Source: CAVQBP01 sp964448105 (GTDB lineage Bacteria > Bacteroidota > Ignavibacteria > Ignavibacteriales > Ignavibacteriaceae). Taken from it: a stretch of DNA of 17,058 bases. Position numbers and translations under genes: made by a program. This document shows positions 4,239 to 12,707 of this stretch, piece after piece (the stretch's first letter is position 1; each line of letters opens with the position of its first letter). The DNA lies in NCBI GenBank assembly GCA_964448105.1, contig CAYUVK010000111.1:1-17058 (forward strand), written 5' to 3'. The notes beneath the pieces were generated by a model. The model was not told the DNA's origin. It saw only the letters and a list, made by a program, of their open reading frames with translations, and searched no databases.

Positions 4239-7200
4239 ATGAAAAGCAAAATCTCTACAATTTTATTTCTTATTATTTGCATCCCTTCATTTGCACAAAA
4301 CGAAATTAACATAATATCTTCCAGTAGAAATTCTATCGTAATTGAATATACTCCAAGTTTTACAGATACAATCCATATAAAAATTAATAATCAAGATTAT
4401 TTTAAAATAAATCTCAAAGAAGGATTTTTTCCAAATCCGGAGGATTTTGGAACGCCTGCTATACCTCAAAGAGCAATAAACATCGGGGTCCCGTCGGAAT
4501 ATGGTAATACAATTAAAGTTTTGAATTATACATCGAAAGAAATAAACTTTAAACTTGCTCCTAAACCGAGAATGGTAAAGGAAAAAGATTTCAACAACTT
4601 AGTTTATGAAATAAATAACAATTACTATAATTACCAGGACAATAACCAGCTGGTTTCTTTTGGTGATTATGGAATTATGCGTGGAATCCCGGTTCAGACA
4701 ATAATTATATCCCCGGTATCATATTCTCCAAATTCAATAAAAATTTATACAAGTATAGTATTCCAGGTTAACTATTCTTCCAATCCAAAGATATCAACAG
4801 TACCATCCGATAATTTTATTTCAGATGCCTTAATAAATTATAATGTAGCCCGGTTTTGGTCAAAGCCAGGTAACAATGTTAGGTTGAGAAAAAGTGTTGT
4901 AAATAGTGTTCTTGCAACAGGTAAATGGGTAAAATTTGAAGCTCCCGAAGAAGGTATGTATAAAATTACTCGTGATATGCTGTCATCTTTCGGAATAGAT
5001 GCCGGTACAATCGACCCGCGGACAATAAAAATTTATAACAATGGCGGTAAGATGCTGCCGGAAAATATAAATCAGCCGTATCCATCAGACTTAGAGGAGA
5101 ATGCAATCTATGTTAAAGGAGAAGATGACGGAAAGTTTGATGATGGTGATTATATACTTTTTTATGGAAGAGGGAATGATTTTTGGGATTATGATACAAC
5201 TCAAAAAGCAATAAAGAGAAATTTTAATCTATATTCAAAACAGAATTATTATTTCATTACTTCCGGGGGGACTGCAGGAAAAAGGATCCAGGAAAAATCA
5301 AGCTTAAATGAATCGAATGTTTACATGCAGAATTCAACAAAAGCTTTTGCGGATTGGGATGTAGATAAAATAAATCTGTTCGGCAGCGGAAGGTATTTTT
5401 TAGGAGATGGCTTCTCATCCACAAATATTTCAAATACTTATACAAATAAATTGGATGGCAGAATTTCAAGTATCCCGATAAATTATTCGATTAGAATTGT
5501 TAACGCAATATCGGATTATATCTATTTAGAAGTTTTCGAAAACTCTAATAGAATATTAGCACAAAATTTAAGTGGTTATTCAGCAAATGATGATTATACC
5601 CATGGAATAGAATATAATTTAACAGCAAGATTTACCGGGGATCTTCCAGATAATAGAAGTGTTTTAAAATTTCAGATTACTTCTAACTCTTCGAGTACAT
5701 CGGCATATCTTGACTATTTTGAAATCTCCTATCAAAAAGAATTGACTGCATTTGGTGATAACCTGGAGTTTTACTCCAAAGATACTTCTTCTATTATTGA
5801 ATATGATCTTACGGGATTTTCAAATTCGAATATCCAGGTTTTTGATGTATCTGACTTTGCGAATGTTAAAATATTATCTAATCCGGTATTATTGAGCGGT
5901 GGAGAATATAAATTCCAATCAAAAGAAAACTCAGGGAAAGTATCGAAATATTTGGCAGTCGGTAATGATCAATATAAAACTCCCGTAAATCCTGTAGCAG
6001 TAGAAAATCAAAATCTTCATGGGATATCTGATGGGGCTCAATATATTATAATTACAGATAAAACTTTTAATGAACAGGCAAATCGTCTGAAAAGTTACAG
6101 GGAATCACAAGCCAGAGAAAAGCTTTCATCTATTGTTGTAGATGTAGATCAAATATATAATGAATTTTCATGCGGCGCCCTTGATGTATCCGGGATTAGA
6201 AATTTTATCAAATATGCATATGACAACTGGAATATAAAACCCGAATATGTCCTTTTATTTGGAGATGGTACATACGATTATAAAAATATTGAAGAGCATA
6301 ATAATAACTTTATTCCCACCTACGAAACTGTTCCAACCGGCATATTAAAATATAACGAGATCTACTCATACCCGATGGATGATTATTATGCAATGGTTGA
6401 CGGGAATGATTATAAGATAGATTTAGCAATTGGACGCATAACAATACAGACTCTTGATGATGCACAAATTGCAGTAGATAAGATAATTGATTATGAAAAC
6501 AATAAGGATAAAAGTCTCTGGCGTAATCAAATAACAATGGTAGCCGATGATGGTCCTGCAGGAATTGCAAATGGTCAAGTAGTAAATGACGGTAGTATCC
6601 ATACCGGTCAAGCAGAAGACCTTGCGAATAACGTAATTCCAGCTTCATTTAGCATAAATAAAATATATCTTGCTGCTTACCCGACAGTTATTACAGGAGT
6701 CGGCAGAACCAAGCCGCAAGTTAATGAGGCAATAATTGCAGCTATAAATCAAGGGACATTGCTGTTGCATTATGTAGGACACGGAAATTATCATGTCTGG
6801 GCTCATGAAAGTGTATTTGAAAACAGCAGTTCTATTCCGAGGCTTCACAATAAAGACTATTTTTTTCTAACTGTAGCTTCATGCGGTTATGGCGAGTATG
6901 ATAAAACTTCTTATCAAAGCGGGGCTGAACTATTATTATCAAAACAAAATAGTGGTGCAATCGGTGTTTTTTCAGCTACAAGACCTGTTTATTCGGATGC
7001 AAATGCCGCATTAAGCAAAACATTTTATGATTATCTTCTAAATTCTAAACGTGATTCATTAAACTTACCAATCTCTATCGGTAAAGCATATATGTTTTCA
7101 AAAGATATACATTATGCAGATAATGATCGCAAGTTTACACTATTTGCAGATCCTGCTTTGCAGTTATTAATTCCTCAATATAAATCTGAAATAGATTCAA

Positions 7201-8285
7201 TAAATGGTCAGGGTTTTGCTTCTTTAAAAAATAATACCGGTTCCGGCACAGCCCAGGTTGCTGCAATTCAAATAAAAGCTTTAAGCAATACCAGGATTGA
7301 AGGCTTTATTGAAAAACCGGATAATACAGTTTGGAATGATTTTAACGGCGAGGGAATAATAACAGTTTATGATTCCGAAAGAAAAGTTCCTTTAGAACAG
7401 CTAAGTGGCTATGCAGTAACTTTACAGGGGGGAACAATATTTAGAGGCAGCGTATCTGTAACTAACGGGCGTTTTATTTCTAATTTCATTGTTCCAAAAG
7501 ATATTTCATATCAGGATGAAAATGGAAAGATTATTGTATATTTCTTTAATGAAAATAAAACAGCAGATGGTTTAGGATATACAAACAATATTACAATTGG
7601 CGGAACCGACTCAAGTGTTGTAAATGACGGCAAGGGACCTGATGTTGAAATTTATTTTGATGTAGCTTCTCCAAGTACCTCATATTTGATTAATCCCGAT
7701 TCAAAGTTAATTGTTAAGTTATCCGATGAAACAGGTATTAATTCCACCGGGACAGGGGTCGGTCATGATCTTGAAGGTATTTTAAACGATAACATAAACA
7801 ACCCGATAGATTTCACTAACGATTTTACAGGTGATTTAAATTCGGGAGGAAAATCCGGTAAGATAAATTATACTTTTAATGATATTGCAACCGGGGAATA
7901 TAAAATAGAAGTAAAAGCATGGGATGTATTTAATAATTTTTCATCTAAGACTGCATATTTTACAGTTGTTAGCGGAGATAATTTGGTATTAAGTGACGTA
8001 TATAATTATCCAAATCCGTTTTCAAGAAATACAACATTTACATTCCAGCAGAATTTAAATTCGTTACTTGATTTAAAAATAAAGATATACACCATTGCCG
8101 GAAGGCTTATAAAAGAAATTGAGCAAAATAATATTGGTGATAAATATGTAATGGTTCCCTGGGATGGAAGAGACCAGGATGGGAATGTAATAGCCAACGG
8201 AACATATTTTTATAAGTTGATAGTGAAGACAACTGACGGTAAATATAATACCAATATAATAGGAAAGCTTGCTGTTATTAGATAA
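4239..8285 (+). CDS. porU: T9SS sortase PorU (C25 family) with C-terminal sorting domain
   Basis: The cell-surface enzyme of the type IX secretion system: it removes C-terminal sorting domains from cargo and joins the cargo to anionic lipopolysaccharide. It is 1348 aa. Residues 1-20 form a signal peptide (ending SFAQ). FGTPAIPQRAINIGVP (about 70-85) resembles the gingipain prodomain. GKWVKFEAPEEGMYKI (228 on) through DDGKFDDGDYILFYGRG is a PorU hallmark. The C25 peptidase domain spans about 600-975, with the likely catalytic His848 in YVGHG and Cys882 in VASCGYG. Beta-sandwich regions follow, then a FlgD-Ig-like sorting tail from YNYPNPF at 1255 to the end. The ATG is the first after an in-frame TGA (4233-4235) but has no SD. 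porV follows after 103 nt, the conserved porU-porV order. Confidence 0.94.
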   Translation: MKSKISTILFLIICIPSFAQNEINIISSSRNSIVIEYTPSFTDTIHIKINNQDYFKINLKEGFFPNPEDFGTPAIPQRAINIGVPSEYGNTIKVLNYTSKEINFKLAPKPRMVKEKDFNNLVYEINNNYYNYQDNNQLVSFGDYGIMRGIPVQTIIISPVSYSPNSIKIYTSIVFQVNYSSNPKISTVPSDNFISDALINYNVARFWSKPGNNVRLRKSVVNSVLATGKWVKFEAPEEGMYKITRDMLSSFGIDAGTIDPRTIKIYNNGGKMLPENINQPYPSDLEENAIYVKGEDDGKFDDGDYILFYGRGNDFWDYDTTQKAIKRNFNLYSKQNYYFITSGGTAGKRIQEKSSLNESNVYMQNSTKAFADWDVDKINLFGSGRYFLGDGFSSTNISNTYTNKLDGRISSIPINYSIRIVNAISDYIYLEVFENSNRILAQNLSGYSANDDYTHGIEYNLTARFTGDLPDNRSVLKFQITSNSSSTSAYLDYFEISYQKELTAFGDNLEFYSKDTSSIIEYDLTGFSNSNIQVFDVSDFANVKILSNPVLLSGGEYKFQSKENSGKVSKYLAVGNDQYKTPVNPVAVENQNLHGISDGAQYIIITDKTFNEQANRLKSYRESQAREKLSSIVVDVDQIYNEFSCGALDVSGIRNFIKYAYDNWNIKPEYVLLFGDGTYDYKNIEEHNNNFIPTYETVPTGILKYNEIYSYPMDDYYAMVDGNDYKIDLAIGRITIQTLDDAQIAVDKIIDYENNKDKSLWRNQITMVADDGPAGIANGQVVNDGSIHTGQAEDLANNVIPASFSINKIYLAAYPTVITGVGRTKPQVNEAIIAAINQGTLLLHYVGHGNYHVWAHESVFENSSSIPRLHNKDYFFLTVASCGYGEYDKTSYQSGAELLLSKQNSGAIGVFSATRPVYSDANAALSKTFYDYLLNSKRDSLNLPISIGKAYMFSKDIHYADNDRKFTLFADPALQLLIPQYKSEIDSINGQGFASLKNNTGSGTAQVAAIQIKALSNTRIEGFIEKPDNTVWNDFNGEGIITVYDSERKVPLEQLSGYAVTLQGGTIFRGSVSVTNGRFISNFIVPKDISYQDENGKIIVYFFNENKTADGLGYTNNITIGGTDSSVVNDGKGPDVEIYFDVASPSTSYLINPDSKLIVKLSDETGINSTGTGVGHDLEGILNDNINNPIDFTNDFTGDLNSGGKSGKINYTFNDIATGEYKIEVKAWDVFNNFSSKTAYFTVVSGDNLVLSDVYNYPNPFSRNTTFTFQQNLNSLLDLKIKIYTIAGRLIKEIEQNNIGDKYVMVPWDGRDQDGNVIANGTYFYKLIVKTTDGKYNTNIIGKLAVIR

Positions 8286-8388
8286 ATATTTTTACCATTG
8301 AATTCTTAAGAACATAAAGGTTATTTTGTATATTATATATCCTGATTTTATTTAAGATGAAATAAATCATTATTGGAGGTACATAAAA

Positions 8389-9573
8389 ATGAAAATCATT
8401 ATTAGGCTAATGTTGGTCAGCATGATGTGTACGGTAGCTTATCAAGTTGCATATGCCCAGGGTGAAGCTGCTGTGCCATTTCTAGAATTGAATCCTGATT
8501 CAAGAGCCGGGGGAGTCGGTGAATCCGGCGGCGGATTGGCAGATAATTCCGCTGCAATATATTGGAATCCTGCGGGTATTGCTTTCCTTTCAGGAACTGA
8601 AATAAGTATTACTCACAGTAACTGGCTTCCTCAATTTAATCTCGATCTTTTTTACGATTATCTTACTTTTAGACAATATATTGATGATCTAAAGGGAAGC
8701 ATAACTTCAAGTATTACTTATATGAATTATGGGGAGTTTGTACGGACAGGACCGGATAATCCTGATCCGCTTGGAACTTTCCACTCTTTTGATGCAGCTT
8801 TTACAGTTGGTTATGCAACAAAATTATCTCCGGATTGGGGCTTAGGTTTTAATTTCCGGTTAATTTACAGTAAATTATCCGATCAGCCTACCGGTGAAGA
8901 ACAAGGTAGAGGCACGGCGACTTCAGTCAGTTTTGATGTTGCCGGCATGTGGAGACCTGCAACTTTTGTACTTCCTTTAATTGATGAAGATATTGGTGGT
9001 AAAATAAGTATCGGCGCTAATTTAAGTAACTTAGGTCCTAAGATCTCATATATTGATAGGGCACAAGCAGATCCTATCCCTACTCAAATTAGGCTGGGTT
9101 TTGCATATCAGCTAATGGGCGATGACTATAATTCCTTAATGTATACATTAGATTTTAGCAGGCTGCTTATTGATAAAACACCGGTTGATAGCTCTAAAGG
9201 AATTTATACTTCTACATCCAAAGAATTTTATCAAGCTATTTTTACGTCATGGACAGACAAACCGTTTAGTGAAGTATTAAGATCTTTTGTTACTTCTATG
9301 GGACTTGAATACTGGTATGGTACTCCCGGTGACTTCTTATTTGCACTAAGAACAGGATTCTTCTACGAAGATCCTGCTTTTGGAAATAGGAAATTTATTA
9401 CCTTTGGTGCCGGTATTAGGTATGATATTTACGGATTTGATTTTAGTTATATTTCTACAGATGTGTTTAAGGGGGGTGATAACCATCCGCTTTCAAATAC
9501 ATTAAGATTTTCTGTAATAATTGGATGGGGGGGCGTTCCTCAAAAATCAATGGGGATACCTCGAGGAATTTAA
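8389..9573 (+). CDS. porV: T9SS outer-membrane protein PorV
   Basis: A 394-aa outer-membrane beta-barrel of the FadL-like PorV family. PorV binds sorting domains of cargo, shuttles them from the translocon, and forms the attachment complex with PorU. Residues 1-24 are a signal peptide ending AYAQ. The family signature is immediate: VPFLELNPDSRAGGVGESGG (29-48) and AIYWNPAGIAFLSG (about 57-70). The rest alternates short polar turns with aromatic-rich strands, as in a barrel. The start is fixed by TTGGAGG (8373-8379), 9 nt before the ATG. It sits 103 nt after porU and 6 nt before the next gene, so at least the latter is cotranscribed. Confidence 0.94.
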   Translation: MKIIIRLMLVSMMCTVAYQVAYAQGEAAVPFLELNPDSRAGGVGESGGGLADNSAAIYWNPAGIAFLSGTEISITHSNWLPQFNLDLFYDYLTFRQYIDDLKGSITSSITYMNYGEFVRTGPDNPDPLGTFHSFDAAFTVGYATKLSPDWGLGFNFRLIYSKLSDQPTGEEQGRGTATSVSFDVAGMWRPATFVLPLIDEDIGGKISIGANLSNLGPKISYIDRAQADPIPTQIRLGFAYQLMGDDYNSLMYTLDFSRLLIDKTPVDSSKGIYTSTSKEFYQAIFTSWTDKPFSEVLRSFVTSMGLEYWYGTPGDFLFALRTGFFYEDPAFGNRKFITFGAGIRYDIYGFDFSYISTDVFKGGDNHPLSNTLRFSVIIGWGGVPQKSMGIPRGI

Positions 9574-9579
9574 TTTTAA

Positions 9580-12546
9580 ATGTCAAAAATATTTCTTTTT
9601 TTCATATTTATAATAAATTTGGGCAGTTTATCTGCCCAAAACTTTATTGGTAAGCTAAATCCATATCCAGATTCTCAAAGATTATCTGCCGGTAAAGATA
9701 CTTTAAAGATTCTGGCGGTAATGGTTAATTTTCAGGAAGATAGAGATGACGCAACTTTCGGGAACGGGAAATTCGGATCGATTTATACACAAGATTACGG
9801 ATTATCAATCCTTGATCCTTTACCTCATAATAAATCATATTTTGAAGCGCACCTTCAATTTGCAAAAAATTACTTTGCTAAAGTTTCAAATGGAAAACAA
9901 AATATCGCTTATTATGTTTTACCTGATACTTTAACTGTCTCCAAAACGATGAGGAATTATTCACCTCCAAGTAATTCCACCGATTTTACAGCATTAGCAG
10001 ATTTTTCCCAGGAAGTTTGGTCAAAAGCTGCACAGGTTTACCCAGATTTCGATTTCAAGGATTATGATATTTTCCTGATCTTTCATGCGGGGGTTGGAAG
10101 AGACATCTCGCTTCCAGGCAGTGTGGGTGATGAAAGGGATCTTCCTTCTATTTATTTAAGTACGAAAGCGTTGAAAGAAATATATGGACAAACCTTTCCG
10201 GGTTTTCCTGTTTCCAACGGTACGTTTAATATTACAAACAGCATGATAATTCCTGAAACTGAAAGCAGGGAGTTATCAACTTTAACAGGCGTTTCATTAA
10301 TTGAAATTTCCATCAACGGATTAATAGTATCAAGCATTGCAAGCTACCTGGGTCTTCCGGATCTTTTTGATACTGAAACTGGAAAAAGTGCAATTGGCCG
10401 ATTCGGCTTGATGGATGGGCAGGCTATTTTTGCTTATAACGGTTTATTTCCCCCGGAACCATCTGCCTGGGAGAAAATATTTTTGGGATGGGCAGAACCG
10501 GTTACCGTAAAACCTGGAAATTATAATATAAATTTAGTCACAAATTTAGCTGCCACAGGTAACAATACGACAATTTTAAAAGTTCCGATAAATTCAACAG
10601 AATATTATCTTCTTGAGAATAGAATCAGGGATGCACACAAAGACGGAGCAAGAATAAAATATGTTCTAGGCGGCAATACTTTTACAAAAGTATTTGAAAA
10701 GGATACAACCGGTTTTTATAGTTTCCAAACGGATTCTCTTCAAGGTGTGGTTATAGATGTCGATGAATTTGATTGGGCCGTCCCGGGGAATGGAGTAGTA
10801 ATTTGGCATATTGATGATAATATAATTAACTCTAAAATTGCCGAAAATAAAATTAATACCGATATTCAGCATAGAGGTGTCGGGGTTGTTGAAGCCGACG
10901 GAATTCAGGATATCGGACAGGAATATACAGATATATTCGGAGATGTTGTTGTTGGCGAAGGCGCCCCTGAAGATTTTTGGTATTCATCAAACCCATCCAA
11001 GTTTTATCAAAATAAATTTGGAAAAGATACACGGCCAAGCAGCACGACAAATTCAGGAGCTTATAGCTTAATCACTATTTCAGATTTTACCGATTATGCT
11101 AATAAGATGAGTTTTAAAATTAGCTATAGTGATTCAATTGTTGCTACGATATTTTCTCAGAATCTAAGTCTTCCATCAGCTGAAAATGAATTAACTAATT
11201 ATTCAAATAATCAATTTGCCCTCGTCAACGGTTCCAATTTATATATAATCAATAATAATGGAATTAAGACAGATTCAGTTAACAATTTTTCTAAATTCAA
11301 GGCTGCATCTGTTTCAATAAACAATATTAATTATCTAATAGGTGCTTTTAATTCCACCTTAAATCTCTATTTAAATGATAATTCCACAATTAAGGCAGAT
11401 ACTGTAGATGTTGGTGAAGAAATAACTTCACCTCCTATTATTTCAGACAATTCGAAAATTTTGATAGGTACTACTAATGGAAATATCAAAGAATATTCCA
11501 TCGGTTCATTTCAAGATAATCCGCAATTGATATCAACAACCAATGTATCCTCTGAACCTATAAAAGAAATTGCAGCTGATAATAATTATTATTCATTTAT
11601 AACTAATTCTCAATTGATAGATAAAGACGGGAACTCTTTCCAGTTTAATTCAAGTCCTGACAATAATGTTCAAAATTTGGCATTAACTCTGGATAAAGAT
11701 GGAAACTATATATCAATAATAAATTTAAGCAATACTATTTATTTAATTTCTAAAGGAAACGAAGTTGCACGTTTTCCTTACCAGGACAGCATTGCATTTT
11801 CTTTGGCAGATCTGAAACAGGATGGTGAAAATTACGTCATCATAACCGATGGGAATAAAATTGATGCTAAAAATTTAAATGGAGTAGATGCAGATAATTT
11901 TCCATTTGCAGACCCTCTTGGGATCGGTTTTAAAGGAATCCCTCTAACAGCAGATTTTTATGGAAGCAAAAATTCCGAGATTATAGCAGAAACAAATGAC
12001 GGAAGAATTTATGCTATTGATGGTGAAACCGGTAAAGTTGTTGATGGTTTCCCAATTTCTATAGGTGCAATATTAAGTTCAACACCATTGTTATTTGAAA
12101 ATAACGACAAAATTTCAATGGCTGCCATAAATGAAAAGAATAATTTATCCGCATGGGTTATTGGTGCTGCCGAAGGGAATATTTTTTGGAGCGAAGAAAA
12201 CGGAAATAATTTCAATAATTCATTTTTAAAATCAGCTCAAGACGTTTCAAGAATTAATGAGTTCTTCCCGAAAGACAGGGCATATAATTACCCCAATCCT
12301 GTATATGATAATCAAACTGCAATTCATTATTACGTATCGGAAGATTCCAAAATAAATATTAAGATTTTTGATCTGGCCGGCGACTATGTTGCCGAATTAA
12401 ATGATAATGCAAAAGGCGGGTTGGATAATGAAACAATCTGGAAAGTGAATGATATTCAAAGCGGGGTTTATCTCGCTAGAATTGAAGCAACCGGGAGCAG
12501 CGGTAAAACCGAAACAAATATTATTAAAATTGCCATCATAAAATAG
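9580..12546 (+). CDS. Secreted M6-type pseudoprotease with beta-propeller and T9SS sorting tail
   Basis: A 988-aa exported protein; the signal peptide covers residues 1-20 (ends LSAQ). Residues about 40-520 match the M6 (immune inhibitor A-like) metalloprotease fold: LKILAVMVNFQED, the YLGLPDLFDTETG stretch at 256-268, IGRFGLMDGQ, and GNGVVIWHIDDN around 402-413. The zinc motif HExxH that should precede LGLPD is replaced by SSIAS (251-255); Asp261, the usual third ligand, remains. No other HExxH exists, so it should not be an active zinc protease. Residues about 525-880 look like a PQQ-type beta-propeller (ETNDGRIYAIDGETGK). A sorting tail starts at YNYPNP (902). It begins 6 nt after porV with no SD close by, suggesting coupled expression and a T9SS function. 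Confidence 0.9.
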   Translation: MSKIFLFFIFIINLGSLSAQNFIGKLNPYPDSQRLSAGKDTLKILAVMVNFQEDRDDATFGNGKFGSIYTQDYGLSILDPLPHNKSYFEAHLQFAKNYFAKVSNGKQNIAYYVLPDTLTVSKTMRNYSPPSNSTDFTALADFSQEVWSKAAQVYPDFDFKDYDIFLIFHAGVGRDISLPGSVGDERDLPSIYLSTKALKEIYGQTFPGFPVSNGTFNITNSMIIPETESRELSTLTGVSLIEISINGLIVSSIASYLGLPDLFDTETGKSAIGRFGLMDGQAIFAYNGLFPPEPSAWEKIFLGWAEPVTVKPGNYNINLVTNLAATGNNTTILKVPINSTEYYLLENRIRDAHKDGARIKYVLGGNTFTKVFEKDTTGFYSFQTDSLQGVVIDVDEFDWAVPGNGVVIWHIDDNIINSKIAENKINTDIQHRGVGVVEADGIQDIGQEYTDIFGDVVVGEGAPEDFWYSSNPSKFYQNKFGKDTRPSSTTNSGAYSLITISDFTDYANKMSFKISYSDSIVATIFSQNLSLPSAENELTNYSNNQFALVNGSNLYIINNNGIKTDSVNNFSKFKAASVSINNINYLIGAFNSTLNLYLNDNSTIKADTVDVGEEITSPPIISDNSKILIGTTNGNIKEYSIGSFQDNPQLISTTNVSSEPIKEIAADNNYYSFITNSQLIDKDGNSFQFNSSPDNNVQNLALTLDKDGNYISIINLSNTIYLISKGNEVARFPYQDSIAFSLADLKQDGENYVIITDGNKIDAKNLNGVDADNFPFADPLGIGFKGIPLTADFYGSKNSEIIAETNDGRIYAIDGETGKVVDGFPISIGAILSSTPLLFENNDKISMAAINEKNNLSAWVIGAAEGNIFWSEENGNNFNNSFLKSAQDVSRINEFFPKDRAYNYPNPVYDNQTAIHYYVSEDSKINIKIFDLAGDYVAELNDNAKGGLDNETIWKVNDIQSGVYLARIEATGSSGKTETNIIKIAIIK

Positions 12547-12553
12547 GAGCTGG

Positions 12554-12619
12554 ATGATCCTTCTTTTACAATTTTTAAATTTAAATAGTGAATCGGAGGA
12601 TGTCATTAAGTCCCTTTAA
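12554..12619 (+). CDS. Possible 21-residue ORF in the gap after the M6-type gene
   Basis: AGGAG at 12545-12549 overlaps the upstream stop codon and lies 4 nt before an ATG that opens MILLLQFLNLNSESEDVIKSL. The SD spacing is acceptable, but nothing is recognisable and the frame is very short. It could be a coupling peptide, a decayed gene or chance. Low confidence. Confidence 0.18.
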   Translation: MILLLQFLNLNSESEDVIKSL

Positions 12620-12686
12620 ACCGACTGCTGTACGGCAGTTATTGATCATATCTTTTATTTTTATGTTAAATTTTTTCAATGAATAA
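12600..12686 (+). CDS. Possible 28-residue hydrophobic ORF ahead of the surface protease
   Basis: The ATG at 12600 opens a short frame whose second half (LLIISFIFMLNFF) could span a membrane. It is in the same frame as the following protease gene and separated from it by one TAA (12684-12686). GGAGG at 12595-12599 touches the ATG with no spacer, which is poor for initiation. An ACTGC/GCAGT hairpin (12624-12639) lies inside. It may be a non-coding leader instead. Confidence 0.15.
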   Translation: MSLSPFKPTAVRQLLIISFIFMLNFFNE

Positions 12687-12707
12687 TTTTTGTGGAATTT
12701 GATTCTT

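Noticed and set aside
6310..6648. 112-codon open frame on the minus strand inside porU
   Set aside because: It lies wholly within the strongly supported C25 domain of porU, has no recognisable motif, and its composition is that of antisense to a real gene. The same holds for the other minus-strand frames in porU, the M6-type gene and the surface protease.
8286..8388. Terminator separating porU from porV
   Set aside because: I found no GC-containing stem followed by a T-run here, so I leave open that the two genes share a transcript.
10838..11071. 77-codon plus-strand frame inside the M6-type gene
   Set aside because: It overlaps the conserved IWHIDDN and EADG region in another frame, with no motif or SD of its own.
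12690..12707. TTG start for the surface protease, adding six residues
   Set aside because: No SD upstream, and the ATG at 12708 gives a standard signal peptide; a TTG start is unnecessary.
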